Shown piece after piece: positions 25,599 to 34,313 of a stretch of 64,000 nt of DNA (position 1 is the stretch's first letter; each line of letters starts with the position of its first letter). The DNA is from Nitrosomonas sp. Lineage in GTDB: Bacteria > Pseudomonadota > Gammaproteobacteria > Burkholderiales > Nitrosomonadaceae. The DNA lies in contig JAJHPK010000016.1 in assembly GCA_020890945.1 (NCBI GenBank), forward strand, positions 1 through 64,000, given 5' to 3'. The notes below the pieces were generated by a model, which saw only the letters and a program-made list of their open reading frames with translations, did no database searches and was not told the origin of the DNA. A program made the position numbers and the translations under genes.

Positions 25599-27891
25599 AG
25601 GAATCACTCTTCTCCTCTGAAGAAATGGCATTGAATTCAGTAACGACAGGAGATTTATCTTCAGTATCGACATTTCGCGCTTGCGCTTGGTACAAACGAT
25701 AGTAAAAACCCTCGCGCGCCATCAAATCATCATGATTGCCAATTTCAACGATCTTGCCGCGATCGAGCACAATAAGCCGATCAGCTTTTCGCAACGTTGA
25801 TAAGCGATGCGCAATAGCGATAGTAGTACGACCCCGTACTAAATTCTCAAGCGCTTGCTGAATTTCTTTTTCGGTCGTCGTATCGACGGAAGATGTTGCT
25901 TCATCCAGAATCAAAATGCGCGGATCAATCAACAATGCTCGCGCAATCGAAATCCGTTGCCTCTCTCCTCCCGACAGTGCTTGTCCTCGTTCTCCTACGA
26001 TAGAGTCATAGCCATGAGGCAATCGCAAAATAAATTCATGTGCATGCGCAGCGCGAGCAGCAGCGACTATTTCTGAGTGCGTGGCAGTAGGTTTTCCATA
26101 AGCAATATTGCTCGCAATCGTGCCAAAAAACAAAAATGGTTCTTGCAGCACTAAACCAATATGCTTGCGATAATCAGCAATCGGTACAGAACGCACATCA
26201 TGACCGTCAATCAAGATAGCGCCTTCTGCGACATCATAAAATCGGCATATTAAATTCACCAAGGTGCTTTTTCCTGAGCCGCTGTGACCAACAAGTCCGA
26301 CCATTTCGCCAGGTTGAATCGTTAAACTGACGTTTTTTGTGATACTCCGTGTGCCATAACGAAAGCTGACATTTTCGAGCTTTATTTGCCCCTGAATACT
26401 CGGCAAATGAACAGGATTTTTGGGCTCTGGGACGTTTGATTGGTGATCCAAAATGTCAAAAATGCGCTTGGTTCCTGCCGCAGCTTTTTGCGTAATGGAT
26501 ACAATTCGGCTCATGGAATCAAGGCGGAGATAAAACCGACTGATGTACGCTAGAAACGCCGTAAGCACACCCACTGTAATTTCATCTTGAGATATTTGCC
26601 AGATACCGAATACCCAAACAATCAACAAGCCGATTTCGGTGAGTAATGTAACCGTTGGCGTAAAAAGTGACCAAATTTTATTGACTCGATCATTGGTCTG
26701 CAGATTTCGCTGATTGGCTTCACGGAATCTTTCCGACTCTCTTTTTTCTTGCGCAAATGCTTTGACTACGCGAATGCCTGGAATAGTATCCGCTAGTACA
26801 TTATTAACTTCTGCCCAGATGCGATCAACTTTTTCAAAACCAATGCGTAATCGGTCTCGAACCAAATGAATAAGCCATGCAATGATGGGCAATGGAACCA
26901 GTGTTACTAATGCTAACCACGGATTTATCGACACCAAAATTACTGCCGTCATGGCGATCATAATGACGTCGGTTGCAAAATCCAATAGGTGCAGGGATAG
27001 AAACAGATTAATTCGATCAGTCTCAGTACCAATTCGCGCCATTAAATCACCAGTACGCTTACCGCCGAAATAATCTTGCGAAAGACTCATTAAATGTTCG
27101 TAAGTAGTCGTTCGTAAATCAGCGCCGATGCGCTCCGATACTCTTGCCAACATATATGTTCGTGTCCAACCAAGAATCCAAGCAACAATTGCAGCGACTA
27201 ACAAGCCTGATAAATAAAAAGTCGCCAATTCCGCATTGATCGATTCACCGTTCTGGTAAGGAATTAACACGTTATCCATCAACGGCATTGTCAGATAGGG
27301 CGGCACCAAAGTCGCAGCAGTACTGCATAAGGTCAATAAAAATCCAAGCAGCAATCGGCCTTTATAGGGTTTTGCAAAACGCCAAAGCCGCAACAGGGTC
27401 CATGTCGATGGAGTTTCATCGGCTGGTTCATCGGAAGAAGACGTTTCTAATAGACTTTGTGCCGATTCATTACTCTTTTCTTCTGGCACGATGAAAGGTG
27501 ACGAAAAATCCGTGCCATTCTGAGTAAAATGATCTCTTTGATAATTAAAGGATTCTATAAAATCATTGATCACTGAGTGATCGCTAAGGCGATAGCGCCA
27601 GTATGCGAGCCGCTTGTGCGTATCTTGTAATTCTAAAAAGCCAATTCCCGCGTGATCACGTTGTATCAATTTCAGATCTTCGCGGAAAAGCCATTCTTGC
27701 CAGGCTTTCTCACCGCGCATTTTTGCCATCAAACGCTCGCTAGTCATCACAATAATGCCATCAGCAAATTGCAACTGCGTATTAAGATCAACCTTAAGAT
27801 AAGCCAGCGTGCTTTCGTTATTGTCCAGCAATGACGAAAGCTCGTCATTCCAATCAATTGGCAAACTATTCAAAGATCTCATGGAATCCAC
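25591..27891 (-). CDS. ABC exporter-type protein of the cyanophycin gene cluster
   Basis: The 766-aa half-transporter has an unusual soluble N-terminal domain (1-150, with SSLLDNNESTLAYLKVDL and RDHAGIGFLEL), a six-helix ABC exporter membrane domain (about 175-470) and a C-terminal ATPase. The ATPase shows Walker A GHSGSGKST (Lys541), signature LSGGERQRISIARALL, Walker B ILILDEATSSVD and the switch His in AIAHRLST, so it should hydrolyse ATP as a homodimer. It is the first gene of the leftward block ABC-DUF1854-cphA'-cphA. The constant association of such genes with cyanophycin synthetases suggests a role in polymer metabolism, but the substrate is unknown. Confidence 0.9.
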   Translation of the reverse strand: MDSMRSLNSLPIDWNDELSSLLDNNESTLAYLKVDLNTQLQFADGIIVMTSERLMAKMRGEKAWQEWLFREDLKLIQRDHAGIGFLELQDTHKRLAYWRYRLSDHSVINDFIESFNYQRDHFTQNGTDFSSPFIVPEEKSNESAQSLLETSSSDEPADETPSTWTLLRLWRFAKPYKGRLLLGFLLTLCSTAATLVPPYLTMPLMDNVLIPYQNGESINAELATFYLSGLLVAAIVAWILGWTRTYMLARVSERIGADLRTTTYEHLMSLSQDYFGGKRTGDLMARIGTETDRINLFLSLHLLDFATDVIMIAMTAVILVSINPWLALVTLVPLPIIAWLIHLVRDRLRIGFEKVDRIWAEVNNVLADTIPGIRVVKAFAQEKRESERFREANQRNLQTNDRVNKIWSLFTPTVTLLTEIGLLIVWVFGIWQISQDEITVGVLTAFLAYISRFYLRLDSMSRIVSITQKAAAGTKRIFDILDHQSNVPEPKNPVHLPSIQGQIKLENVSFRYGTRSITKNVSLTIQPGEMVGLVGHSGSGKSTLVNLICRFYDVAEGAILIDGHDVRSVPIADYRKHIGLVLQEPFLFFGTIASNIAYGKPTATHSEIVAAARAAHAHEFILRLPHGYDSIVGERGQALSGGERQRISIARALLIDPRILILDEATSSVDTTTEKEIQQALENLVRGRTTIAIAHRLSTLRKADRLIVLDRGKIVEIGNHDDLMAREGFYYRLYQAQARNVDTEDKSPVVTEFNAISSEEKSDSYA

Positions 27892-27931
27892 GAAATAAAG
27901 TCAAAATCACAAAAATCATTCTTTAAAATGA

Positions 27932-27961
27932 AAAATCCAATGAATAACATAATTGGATTTT
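27932..27961. terminator. Hairpin between the sigma/DUF3619 genes and the ABC gene
   Basis: AAAATCCAAT (27932-27941) and ATTGGATTTT (27952-27961) are perfect inverted repeats with a 10-base spacer. With the hairpin at 28021 it separates two leftward transcription units. Confidence 0.4.
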
Positions 27962-28020
27962 AAAGGAATAGGTCAAAAAGATACCACTTAGCAGATACAA
28001 TCTAAAGAATTTGCTAATGT

Positions 28021-28053
28021 TTATCGGGTAATTTGTTTAAAATTACCCGATAA
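28021..28053 (-). terminator. Perfect 14-bp hairpin downstream of DUF3619 gene
   Basis: TTATCGGGTAATTT (28021-28034) and AAATTACCCGATAA (28040-28053) form a flawless 14-bp stem with a 5-base loop, 48 bases after the DUF3619 stop. No long T tract follows on either strand. A terminator is the most likely reading, though an operator is possible given the symmetry. Confidence 0.5.
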
Positions 28054-28100
28054 GGCGCTATATTTTTCTTTGAAACTTGATACAGCGAATATTTTAGCAA

Positions 28101-28478
28101 TTATTCAGCGTCTAGCCATTCATCAAATTCATTATCGATGTAAGCGTCTATTGGTAAATCATTGGTCAATATCAATTTATTCAAAGAAAAAACGTTGATA
28201 TCGCCGCCGCTAAATTGAGCGTAAATTGTGCCCATGAGTGCCAGCAACAAAGCCACTAATACCAGCCATTTACCCCCACTCAAGTGGTGATCATGCCCAC
28301 CTAAAGCAGAAGTGGCATTTCCAGAATTAACTACTTTTGTTGCCGTTTGCAAGTTTTCTAAAACCTTCAGACGGTTAGTTTGCAGCTGAATCAGGGTATC
28401 TTTTGCAATATTCTCATTAGCACTCATGTCAAGCACTAGAGCAATTCTGTTACCGAAGTCGCGTTCTTTCTGATTCAT
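28101..28478 (-). CDS. DUF3619 membrane protein, probable partner of the sigma factor
   Basis: The 125-aa protein has a soluble N-terminal half (MNQKERDFGNRIALVLDMSA), a single membrane helix (GKWLVLVALLLALMGTIYA, about residues 73-91) and an acidic C-terminus (YIDNEFDEWLDAE). This is the layout of the DUF3619 family, usually found right after an RpoE-like sigma factor gene. The start at 28478 overlaps the sigma-factor stop by 4 bases (ATGA) and has AGGAG at a good distance, so the two are translationally coupled. A role as anti-sigma factor or membrane partner is plausible from topology and context but not shown. Confidence 0.8.
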   Translation of the reverse strand: MNQKERDFGNRIALVLDMSANENIAKDTLIQLQTNRLKVLENLQTATKVVNSGNATSALGGHDHHLSGGKWLVLVALLLALMGTIYAQFSGGDINVFSLNKLILTNDLPIDAYIDNEFDEWLDAE

Positions 28479-29047
28479 AATGTAACTCCTTTTTCCTTCA
28501 ACAGTATGGCTAATGCATGAACAGCTCTCGAACAGTGTGTTTTTACACTTCCTTGAGAGCAATTCATGATCTCAGCCGTTTCAGCTAAATTCATCTCTTC
28601 CCAATAACGCAATATAAATGCTTCGCGTTGACGTGCAGGTAAAGTTTTTATTGCATCTTCGATAATCTTAATTAACTGTAGTCTTTCCAATTGCGTTTCT
28701 GGCGCATTCCAATCTTCCTTTAGAGCAGGTAATAAGCTGTCAAGGATATCGAAATCATCCTGACTTCCATCGCTATCTTCGGGAATAAATGAAGAAAACA
28801 ATGTCGTCCAGAGAGATCTGGTTTTCTGCCTGCGATAGTAATCGCGAATGGTGTTTTGTAGAATAGTCTGGAATAAGAATGGAAATTCTTCTGGAGGTTT
28901 GTCGCAATATTTTGTTACAAGCTTAGTCATTGAATCCTGCACAATATCTAACGCCGTATGTTCATCTTGCACCGCAAATAAAGCTTGTTTATACGCACGA
29001 CGCTCTGTTTCAACCAGAAAGTCCGAAAGTTCTTGTCGAGTAGCCAG
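28475..29047 (-). CDS. ECF-type RNA polymerase sigma factor, probable CTG start
   Basis: The protein directs RNA polymerase to a small regulon. It has sigma region 2 (ALDIVQDSMTKLV, then FPFLFQTILQNTIRDYYRR) and region 4 (TLPARQREAFILRYWEEMNL, then SQGSVKTHCSRAVHALA as DNA-binding helix-turn-helix), joined by a long acidic linker. The conserved N-terminus LATRQELSDFLVETERRAYK lies upstream of the first standard start codon (GTG at 28972) and is open back to a TGA. The only candidate initiator that keeps it is CTG at 29047, with AAAGG 5 bases upstream. This gives 190 aa. The first part of region 2 would be lost with the GTG start. Confidence 0.85.
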   Translation of the reverse strand: MATRQELSDFLVETERRAYKQALFAVQDEHTALDIVQDSMTKLVTKYCDKPPEEFPFLFQTILQNTIRDYYRRQKTRSLWTTLFSSFIPEDSDGSQDDFDILDSLLPALKEDWNAPETQLERLQLIKIIEDAIKTLPARQREAFILRYWEEMNLAETAEIMNCSQGSVKTHCSRAVHALAILLKEKGVTL

Positions 29048-29187
29048 AGCGTAGCCTTTATTTTTTAATCAAAATACCTAAAACTAATTCAATTTTTCAT
29101 TATGTCCGTTAATTATGAGCTAAGAAATGGATTTATTCACGTAAAAATTTATTTATATAAACTACAACACATTTGAAAAAATAATTT

Positions 29188-30696
29188 TCAAGAATCAAGT
29201 TCTTCAAATGCAGATACTTTAGCAATACCAAATCCTTGCGCGTAATCAACGCCAATTTCTTTTAGTTTCGCGACAATCTCATCTGTCTCAACAAATTCAG
29301 CAATTGTTTGGATTTTACGTTCATGTGCTAACTGATTGATTGCAACAACTTCTTTAAAATCATCGTCATCCCGCAAGATGTTACAAACCAAACTACCATC
29401 GATCTTAATATAGTTTACCTTCATTTGATCGAGCAAAGTGACCAAGTCTGGCGTTTGTGTAAAGCTGCACAATGATATTTGGCATCCTATTTCGCTGACT
29501 TTTTGAGTGAATGCGGTAATCGGTGTTTTTTGATCTTGCACATCCATCGCCTCTATTTCAAAGCAAAGACTGGATGCGGGTACGTTCATTTTTTGCAACT
29601 GTATTTGTACAAATCCCGGAAAACCTCCGTCATTGAAAGTATCTTTGGCGATATTTAAACAAAAAATATGATTTGAAGCAGTCCGAGTCGATAACCATTT
29701 GATAATATGATTTACTACCCATCGATCTAACTGGGGCATCAGTTTGAATTGTTCAACAAAGGGTAAAAAAGAGCCCGGAGGCATAACACTATTTTCTTCG
29801 TCGCCCATTCGTATCAAAATCTCATGATGTACGGGAGAATCGGTTGACTTGATTGATTTTATATCTTGGAAAAAAAGATTGAATTCTCCTTCTTTGATTG
29901 CCTGTGCAATTCTCGCAGCAGTCGTGGTAGTTTCTGCGGCGGATGATGGCGCTGAAGGTGGTGCTTTCTGGACATTATTCTTAATAGCTAACTGAGAAGC
30001 GCTATCAACCTCCGATTTTTGAAGATTGGGTTGATTTTTTTTGAGTGAAACACGGCTTTTTTCTTGTGCAAGCGGAGTATGTATCGTATAGAAACCGGCG
30101 ATTTTTCCCTTGTGATCCAGATGCGGAACATATTGTTCCGTGAAAATGTAAGGAAAGCCTTTGGTTGATTTAAGGGTGCGTTCGTTATGAATAGTTTTCC
30201 CGGTCAAAATTTCTTTGATGCAATTGCGAATATCCAAATAAAAACTTTCGTTCGAGAAATCAGTCAGCAATTTACCGTCAATTTGATCCGCATTTAATCC
30301 AAACCAACGGCGAAAAATCCGGTTATGGTAACGGCATCTGAGCTCTGTATTGAAATAAGCCAGCATCACGGGAAAGTTTTCATCAATGTAAATGGATTTA
30401 ACTTTGCTTTCAGACGCATTTTTTTCGGCCCACAACCGGTGTTTCATTTCATTGGTGAGTCTTTCTTTGGTAAGCGATAACTGTTCAAAACAGTTGTCAG
30501 CAGTTTTTTTCTTGCTAACAATTTGATAAATAACAATTGCTTGAAATAGTATCAAACACCCCCAAAGAATCATCGACCAGTATTCTTCGATACCATTAAT
30601 GAAATAAGTAATCGCAATCAGACTACAAGCAAGCAAAAAAGAGATACCTGCAGGTAAGTAAGACTTGATACTATTCATTTGAACAGCTTTTTGCAT
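29188..30696 (-). CDS. PAS-EAL membrane protein with degenerate EAL site
   Basis: The 502-aa protein has two N-terminal membrane helices (about 12-32 and 40-60), a short coiled linker, a PAS domain (about 105-215, with PVMLAYFNTELRCRYHNRIF and GKIAGFYTIHTPL) and a C-terminal EAL domain (about 260-500). The EAL signature is HEILIRM with Glu292. FCLNIAKDTF and CFEIEAMD keep metal ligands, and KIDGSLV is present. However, the DDFG motif is replaced: residues 409-410 are Leu-Cys in SLCSFTQ. Loss of the aspartate pair should abolish c-di-GMP hydrolysis, so it more likely senses a signal through PAS and binds c-di-GMP or a partner. It is a single gene. Confidence 0.85.
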   Translation of the reverse strand: MQKAVQMNSIKSYLPAGISFLLACSLIAITYFINGIEEYWSMILWGCLILFQAIVIYQIVSKKKTADNCFEQLSLTKERLTNEMKHRLWAEKNASESKVKSIYIDENFPVMLAYFNTELRCRYHNRIFRRWFGLNADQIDGKLLTDFSNESFYLDIRNCIKEILTGKTIHNERTLKSTKGFPYIFTEQYVPHLDHKGKIAGFYTIHTPLAQEKSRVSLKKNQPNLQKSEVDSASQLAIKNNVQKAPPSAPSSAAETTTTAARIAQAIKEGEFNLFFQDIKSIKSTDSPVHHEILIRMGDEENSVMPPGSFLPFVEQFKLMPQLDRWVVNHIIKWLSTRTASNHIFCLNIAKDTFNDGGFPGFVQIQLQKMNVPASSLCFEIEAMDVQDQKTPITAFTQKVSEIGCQISLCSFTQTPDLVTLLDQMKVNYIKIDGSLVCNILRDDDDFKEVVAINQLAHERKIQTIAEFVETDEIVAKLKEIGVDYAQGFGIAKVSAFEELDS

Positions 30697-30819
30697 CAGT
30701 ACTCCTCGCTATTTTCATCACAGACTTAATAGGGTTAATTATGAGGCGATTTTTAGAATAGCTGAATCTCATTTAAAGTGCTTTTCTATCGCTATTTCAC
30801 AGTTTTGAATAATGTTAAG

Positions 30820-31869
30820 CTACAGAAAGAGAGAAAGAGAAGTCATTGATTTTATTGATCGCCAAAACTTCCATAAATCGGATGGTATGATTCGAAAATT
30901 TTGAGCTGTGGCATTCGATCTTATAACAGTTAAATCAATTTGACTTATTTTTTTGTCTGTAAGTGCACTATATAACGGCGAAAACCATTTTTTCTCCATC
31001 TCTTTTAAAGTTTCTCGCCACTCATAAGCGTCTCTATATTTAGCCTTCCCATACAAACTATCCAATACGATCAAATGATTACCAGGCGAGGATTTCTTTA
31101 TAAAATCATTCGCATTCAAGGGTAATTCTTCCCATATTGTATTGCTGTGAAATGCTAACGCCTTGACTAAATTATCGTTACACCAGACATGGCTATAGAT
31201 AGATTCAATTTTTGTTTGCGGCATGATACCGCCACCCCAAAACCACACGCTATTAATAGGCAATTCCCCGGCACTCTCTCGTTGTTGGTTTATAGGGTTT
31301 TCATGCAAAATCATTTGGATTTCATTAAACAGCATATTCCAGAAAGCACCTTCAGCGCCCATTGCTAAGTAATTGTTAATATTTTTACAAGTCACTTTGC
31401 TTAGCGTGTGAGTCTCAAGTTCAGGTATTTGTGTACAACGCAAATACCAGCGAGTAGGTTGCAATGCTATTAATTGAATATTTGAATCATTTAATGAACG
31501 ATTAATGATTTCTACTAATTGCTGCGATTCTTCTGCTGATATTTTGAAGGCCTGGCTATCGGCGAGAAGAATATGATTTTGCTCGATGCGTAAATGAACC
31601 GGATCCGCTCGCATCCAGAAATCAGATCCCGGATAAATTGTATTACTACTATCGTTCTGCAGCATGATGGGAGCAATCGGCCAATCAGATTGCTGCTTAT
31701 TAATCTCAAATAAACGACAAAGCCATGCTTCCAATGAATCAGACGAAAAACTATCCTGCTTACTTTTTGATAATATTTTTTCTAATTTCGGAAGCGATAA
31801 ATCACTATAAATCTCTTGCTGCGAGCTTTCGGGCCAAAAAAGATCTGGTATAACAAGTTGCAAATTCAT
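30820..31869 (-). CDS. Uncharacterised phosphoglycerate-mutase-like protein
   Basis: The 349-aa cytosolic protein resembles a group found in betaproteobacteria and named after cofactor-independent phosphoglycerate mutase, but whose activity has not been shown. Visible conserved stretches are LEAWLCRLFEI near residue 47, DPVHLRIEQNHILLADS near residue 90, QPTRWYLRC near 135, an LPINSVWFWGGGIMP segment near 203 and HLIVLDSLYGKAKYRDAYEW near 267. No metal-binding Ser/Asp/His set of the true mutase is recognisable. There is no signal peptide. It is a single gene facing away from icd. Function is unknown. Confidence 0.7.
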   Translation of the reverse strand: MNLQLVIPDLFWPESSQQEIYSDLSLPKLEKILSKSKQDSFSSDSLEAWLCRLFEINKQQSDWPIAPIMLQNDSSNTIYPGSDFWMRADPVHLRIEQNHILLADSQAFKISAEESQQLVEIINRSLNDSNIQLIALQPTRWYLRCTQIPELETHTLSKVTCKNINNYLAMGAEGAFWNMLFNEIQMILHENPINQQRESAGELPINSVWFWGGGIMPQTKIESIYSHVWCNDNLVKALAFHSNTIWEELPLNANDFIKKSSPGNHLIVLDSLYGKAKYRDAYEWRETLKEMEKKWFSPLYSALTDKKISQIDLTVIRSNATAQNFRIIPSDLWKFWRSIKSMTSLSLFL

Positions 31870-32075
31870 TGTGATATAAAAAGATAGCGATCACATTGCA
31901 TAAAATATCATGCCTCTTTGTAGGTTAAGCAATTTACTGAAAAAATCAATTACCATGCGTAATGGAATAATATTTCGTTTATACAATATAATGACGAACA
32001 AATAAAACAAATTACACAATTACTTTCGATCGATGGTAGAGGTAATTACTCTTGTAAATTTCTAAGGCGCTTGCG

Positions 32076-33326
32076 ATGTATCAACATATAAAAATACCTG
32101 CCAATGGCAAAAAAATTGAAGTCAATTCCGACAATACACTTAATGTCCCCAATAATCCGATCATCCCTTTCATTGAAGGTGATGGTATCGGCATTGATAT
32201 TACGCCCGTCATGCGAAAAGTGGTTGATGCTGCTGTCGACAAAGCTTATAAAGGACAGCGTAAAATCTCGTGGATGGAAATATATGCTGGAGAAAAGTCC
32301 ACGAAGGTATATGGACCGGACGTATGGTTACCCGACGAAACACTAACAGCGGCTAGAGAATTTGTGGTGTCCATAAAAGGACCATTAACGACTCCAATCG
32401 GAGGAGGCATTCGTTCGATCAATGTTGCATTGCGTCAACAATTAGATCTTTATGTTTGCTTGCGGCCAGTGCGATATTTCAATGGTGTTCCCAGTCCAGT
32501 CAAAAGCCCTGAAAAAACCGATATGGTCATTTTTAGAGAAAACTCAGAGGATATCTATGCCGGAATCGAATGGGAAGCTGAATCAGAATTAGCGCGAAAA
32601 GTAATTGATTTCTTAGTGAATGACATAAAAGTAACTAACATACGATTCCCTAAAACTTCCGGCATTGGAATTAAACCAATTTCAAAAGAAGGAACGGATC
32701 GTTTTGTACGCAAAGCCATTCAGTATGCCATCGATAATCAACGTAAATCCGTGACCTTGGTTCACAAGGGTAATATCATGAAATTTACTGAAGGTGCATT
32801 TAAGAAATGGGGATATGATCTTGCTGTAAAAGAATTCGGTGCACAATTACTGGATGGCGGACCGTGGATGAAATTACCCGAGAAATACGGCGGAATCGTT
32901 ATTAAAGACGTCATTGCCGATGCTTTTTTGCAACAAATTTTATTGCGACCGGAAGAGTACGATGTGATCGCAACGCCTAACTTAAACGGGGATTATATTT
33001 CTGATGCTTTAGCCGCACAAGTCGGTGGAATTGGTATCGCGCCAGGTGCAAACTTAAGTGATTCAGTCGCTATTTTTGAGGCAACGCACGGCACAGCTCC
33101 AAAATATGCGGGCAAAGACCAAGTTAATCCAGGTTCAATTATATTGTCTGCTGAAATGATGCTGCGACATATGGGGTGGACAGAAGCAGCCGACATGATC
33201 ATTCAATCCATGGAAAAAACCATTCAAAACAAAGTAGTAACCTATGACTTTGCAAGACAAATGACCGATGCACAAAAAGTTTCCAGTTCAGCCTTTGGTG
33301 ACGCCATAATCAGTCAAATAAGCTGA
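32076..33326 (+). CDS. icd: NADP-dependent isocitrate dehydrogenase
   Basis: Icd oxidises isocitrate to 2-oxoglutarate and CO2 in the citric-acid cycle, giving NADPH. The 416-aa length equals that of the E. coli enzyme. It shows the substrate-binding loop [20 protein letters not shown] with the regulatory Ser near residue 112, [37 protein letters not shown], the metal-site stretch [18 protein letters not shown], and the NADP loop [22 protein letters not shown] strong bidirectional terminator separates it from the cold-shock gene. Phosphorylation control needs AceK, which is not in this window. Confidence 0.97.
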   Translation: MYQHIKIPANGKKIEVNSDNTLNVPNNPIIPFIEGDGIGIDITPVMRKVVDAAVDKAYKGQRKISWMEIYAGEKSTKVYGPDVWLPDETLTAAREFVVSIKGPLTTPIGGGIRSINVALRQQLDLYVCLRPVRYFNGVPSPVKSPEKTDMVIFRENSEDIYAGIEWEAESELARKVIDFLVNDIKVTNIRFPKTSGIGIKPISKEGTDRFVRKAIQYAIDNQRKSVTLVHKGNIMKFTEGAFKKWGYDLAVKEFGAQLLDGGPWMKLPEKYGGIVIKDVIADAFLQQILLRPEEYDVIATPNLNGDYISDALAAQVGGIGIAPGANLSDSVAIFEATHGTAPKYAGKDQVNPGSIILSAEMMLRHMGWTEAADMIIQSMEKTIQNKVVTYDFARQMTDAQKVSSSAFGDAIISQIS

Positions 33327-33378
33327 TTAGGTAAAATAATACGGGCAATTTACAATTAATTTAGATTGAAAGTAAAAA

Positions 33379-33403
33379 GCCTCTTGTTCTTTGAACAAGA
33401 GGC
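33379..33403. terminator. Bidirectional terminator between icd and the cold-shock gene
   Basis: GCCTCTTGTTC (33379-33389) pairs perfectly with GAACAAGAGGC (33393-33403) around a 3-base loop. It is flanked by A runs on the left and an AAAAGTTTT tract on the right, so it can end both convergent transcripts. Confidence 0.85.
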
Positions 33404-33505
33404 AAAAGTTTTCTGCAAATCTTTATGATCTCTGCGCTAACTTCATCACGTTTGTTTCTGCTACTTAAATTCAGTCGACGTCAGCTTTCATATTCGAACA
33501 AGCAA

Positions 33506-33709
33506 TTAAACGGATTGGATATTAGAGGCTTGTTTTCCTTTTGGCCCTTGAGTAACGTCAAAGCTTACTTTCTGGCCTTCTTTAAGTGTTTTAAATCCAG
33601 ACATGTTGATTGCTGAAAAGTGAGCAAATAAATCTTCGCTACCATCATCAGGAGTAATAAAACCAAAACCTTTAGAATCATTAAACCATTTTACTGTACC
33701 TGTTGCCAT
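33506..33709 (-). CDS. Cold-shock domain protein (CspA/CspD family)
   Basis: The 67-aa single-domain protein is a nucleic-acid chaperone of the cold-shock family. The start [20 protein letters not shown] contains RNP1 (KGFGFI), and LFAHFSAI is RNP2, with Leu-Phe-Ala replacing the usual Val-Phe-Val. [20 protein letters not shown] completes the five-stranded barrel. AGGAAG lies 5 bases before the ATG. It faces clpS across a 282-base region, an arrangement similar to cspD-clpS-clpA in enterobacteria. Whether it is cold- or stationary-phase-induced cannot be seen. Confidence 0.93.
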   Translation of the reverse strand: MATGTVKWFNDSKGFGFITPDDGSEDLFAHFSAINMSGFKTLKEGQKVSFDVTQGPKGKQASNIQSV

Positions 33710-33991
33710 TTCTACTTCCTATAAAAAACTGGGCCGGAAACCCAAATACTATTTGAATTTCAAGACATTTACGGATGATACGGTGCCGCAGAGAACTTGA
33801 AGCCAAACGCCACGTGCTGTTTTACGCAAATTCCATGTTAAAGTCAAGCGATTACATTTATTTTTTAAATAAACTGCTTTTTTCTCTGCTAAGAGACTTG
33901 AAAATTTTGTCGTAATCATCAAATATGGTGGTAATGATGTACTTGATACTAATTTTTTGAGTGAATAGTAAAAGTAGGTTACCACATACAT
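33710..33991. promoter_or_regulatory. Divergent control region of cold-shock gene and clpS
   Basis: This 282-base gene-free region holds both promoters and probably a long 5' leader for the cold-shock mRNA. One long frame inside it on the minus strand has no family-like features. I could not place -35/-10 elements with confidence. Confidence 0.4.
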
Positions 33992-34312
33992 ATGGTAGAA
34001 AAAGAATTACAAGCTGTTAGACAAAATTTGAAAGAGCGGCAAGAAAAACATAAAGAAAAAATCCCTCCGCTTTATAAAATATTATTATTAAATGATGACT
34101 TTACCCCAATGGACTTTGTTATTGAGGTACTAATGTTATTCTTTTCAATGAATCAAGAACAGGCAACCCGTGTAATGTTAAAAGTACATACCGAAGGAGT
34201 TGGGGTATGCGGTGTCTATACGAGTGATATTGCAAGTACCAAGGTTAATCAAGTAATTGAGTTCGCTAGAAGAAACCAGCATCCACTTAAGTGTGTAATG
34301 GAGAGAAATTGA
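33992..34312 (+). CDS. clpS: ATP-dependent Clp protease adaptor ClpS
   Basis: ClpS delivers proteins with N-degron residues to the ClpAP protease. The 106-aa protein has a flexible N-terminal extension (residues 1-28, rich in Glu and Lys) followed by the compact domain: [20 protein letters not shown] with the substrate-pocket Asn-Asp-Asp, [20 protein letters not shown] with the conserved His, and [15 protein letters not shown]. It ends one base before the clpA ATG, so the two are co-transcribed and probably coupled. The ribosome-binding site before 33992 is weak. Confidence 0.95.
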   Translation: MVEKELQAVRQNLKERQEKHKEKIPPLYKILLLNDDFTPMDFVIEVLMLFFSMNQEQATRVMLKVHTEGVGVCGVYTSDIASTKVNQVIEFARRNQHPLKCVMERN

Positions 34313-34313
34313 T

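Noticed and set aside
25598..25673. Upstream extension of the DUF1854 protein
   Set aside because: The extra 25 residues overlap the ABC gene and are unlike the family; the internal ATG has a good ribosome-binding site.
33749..33991. 80-codon open frame upstream of clpS on the minus strand
   Set aside because: It lies in the control region of the cold-shock gene and clpS, has no family-like motifs or ribosome-binding site, and its composition looks non-coding.
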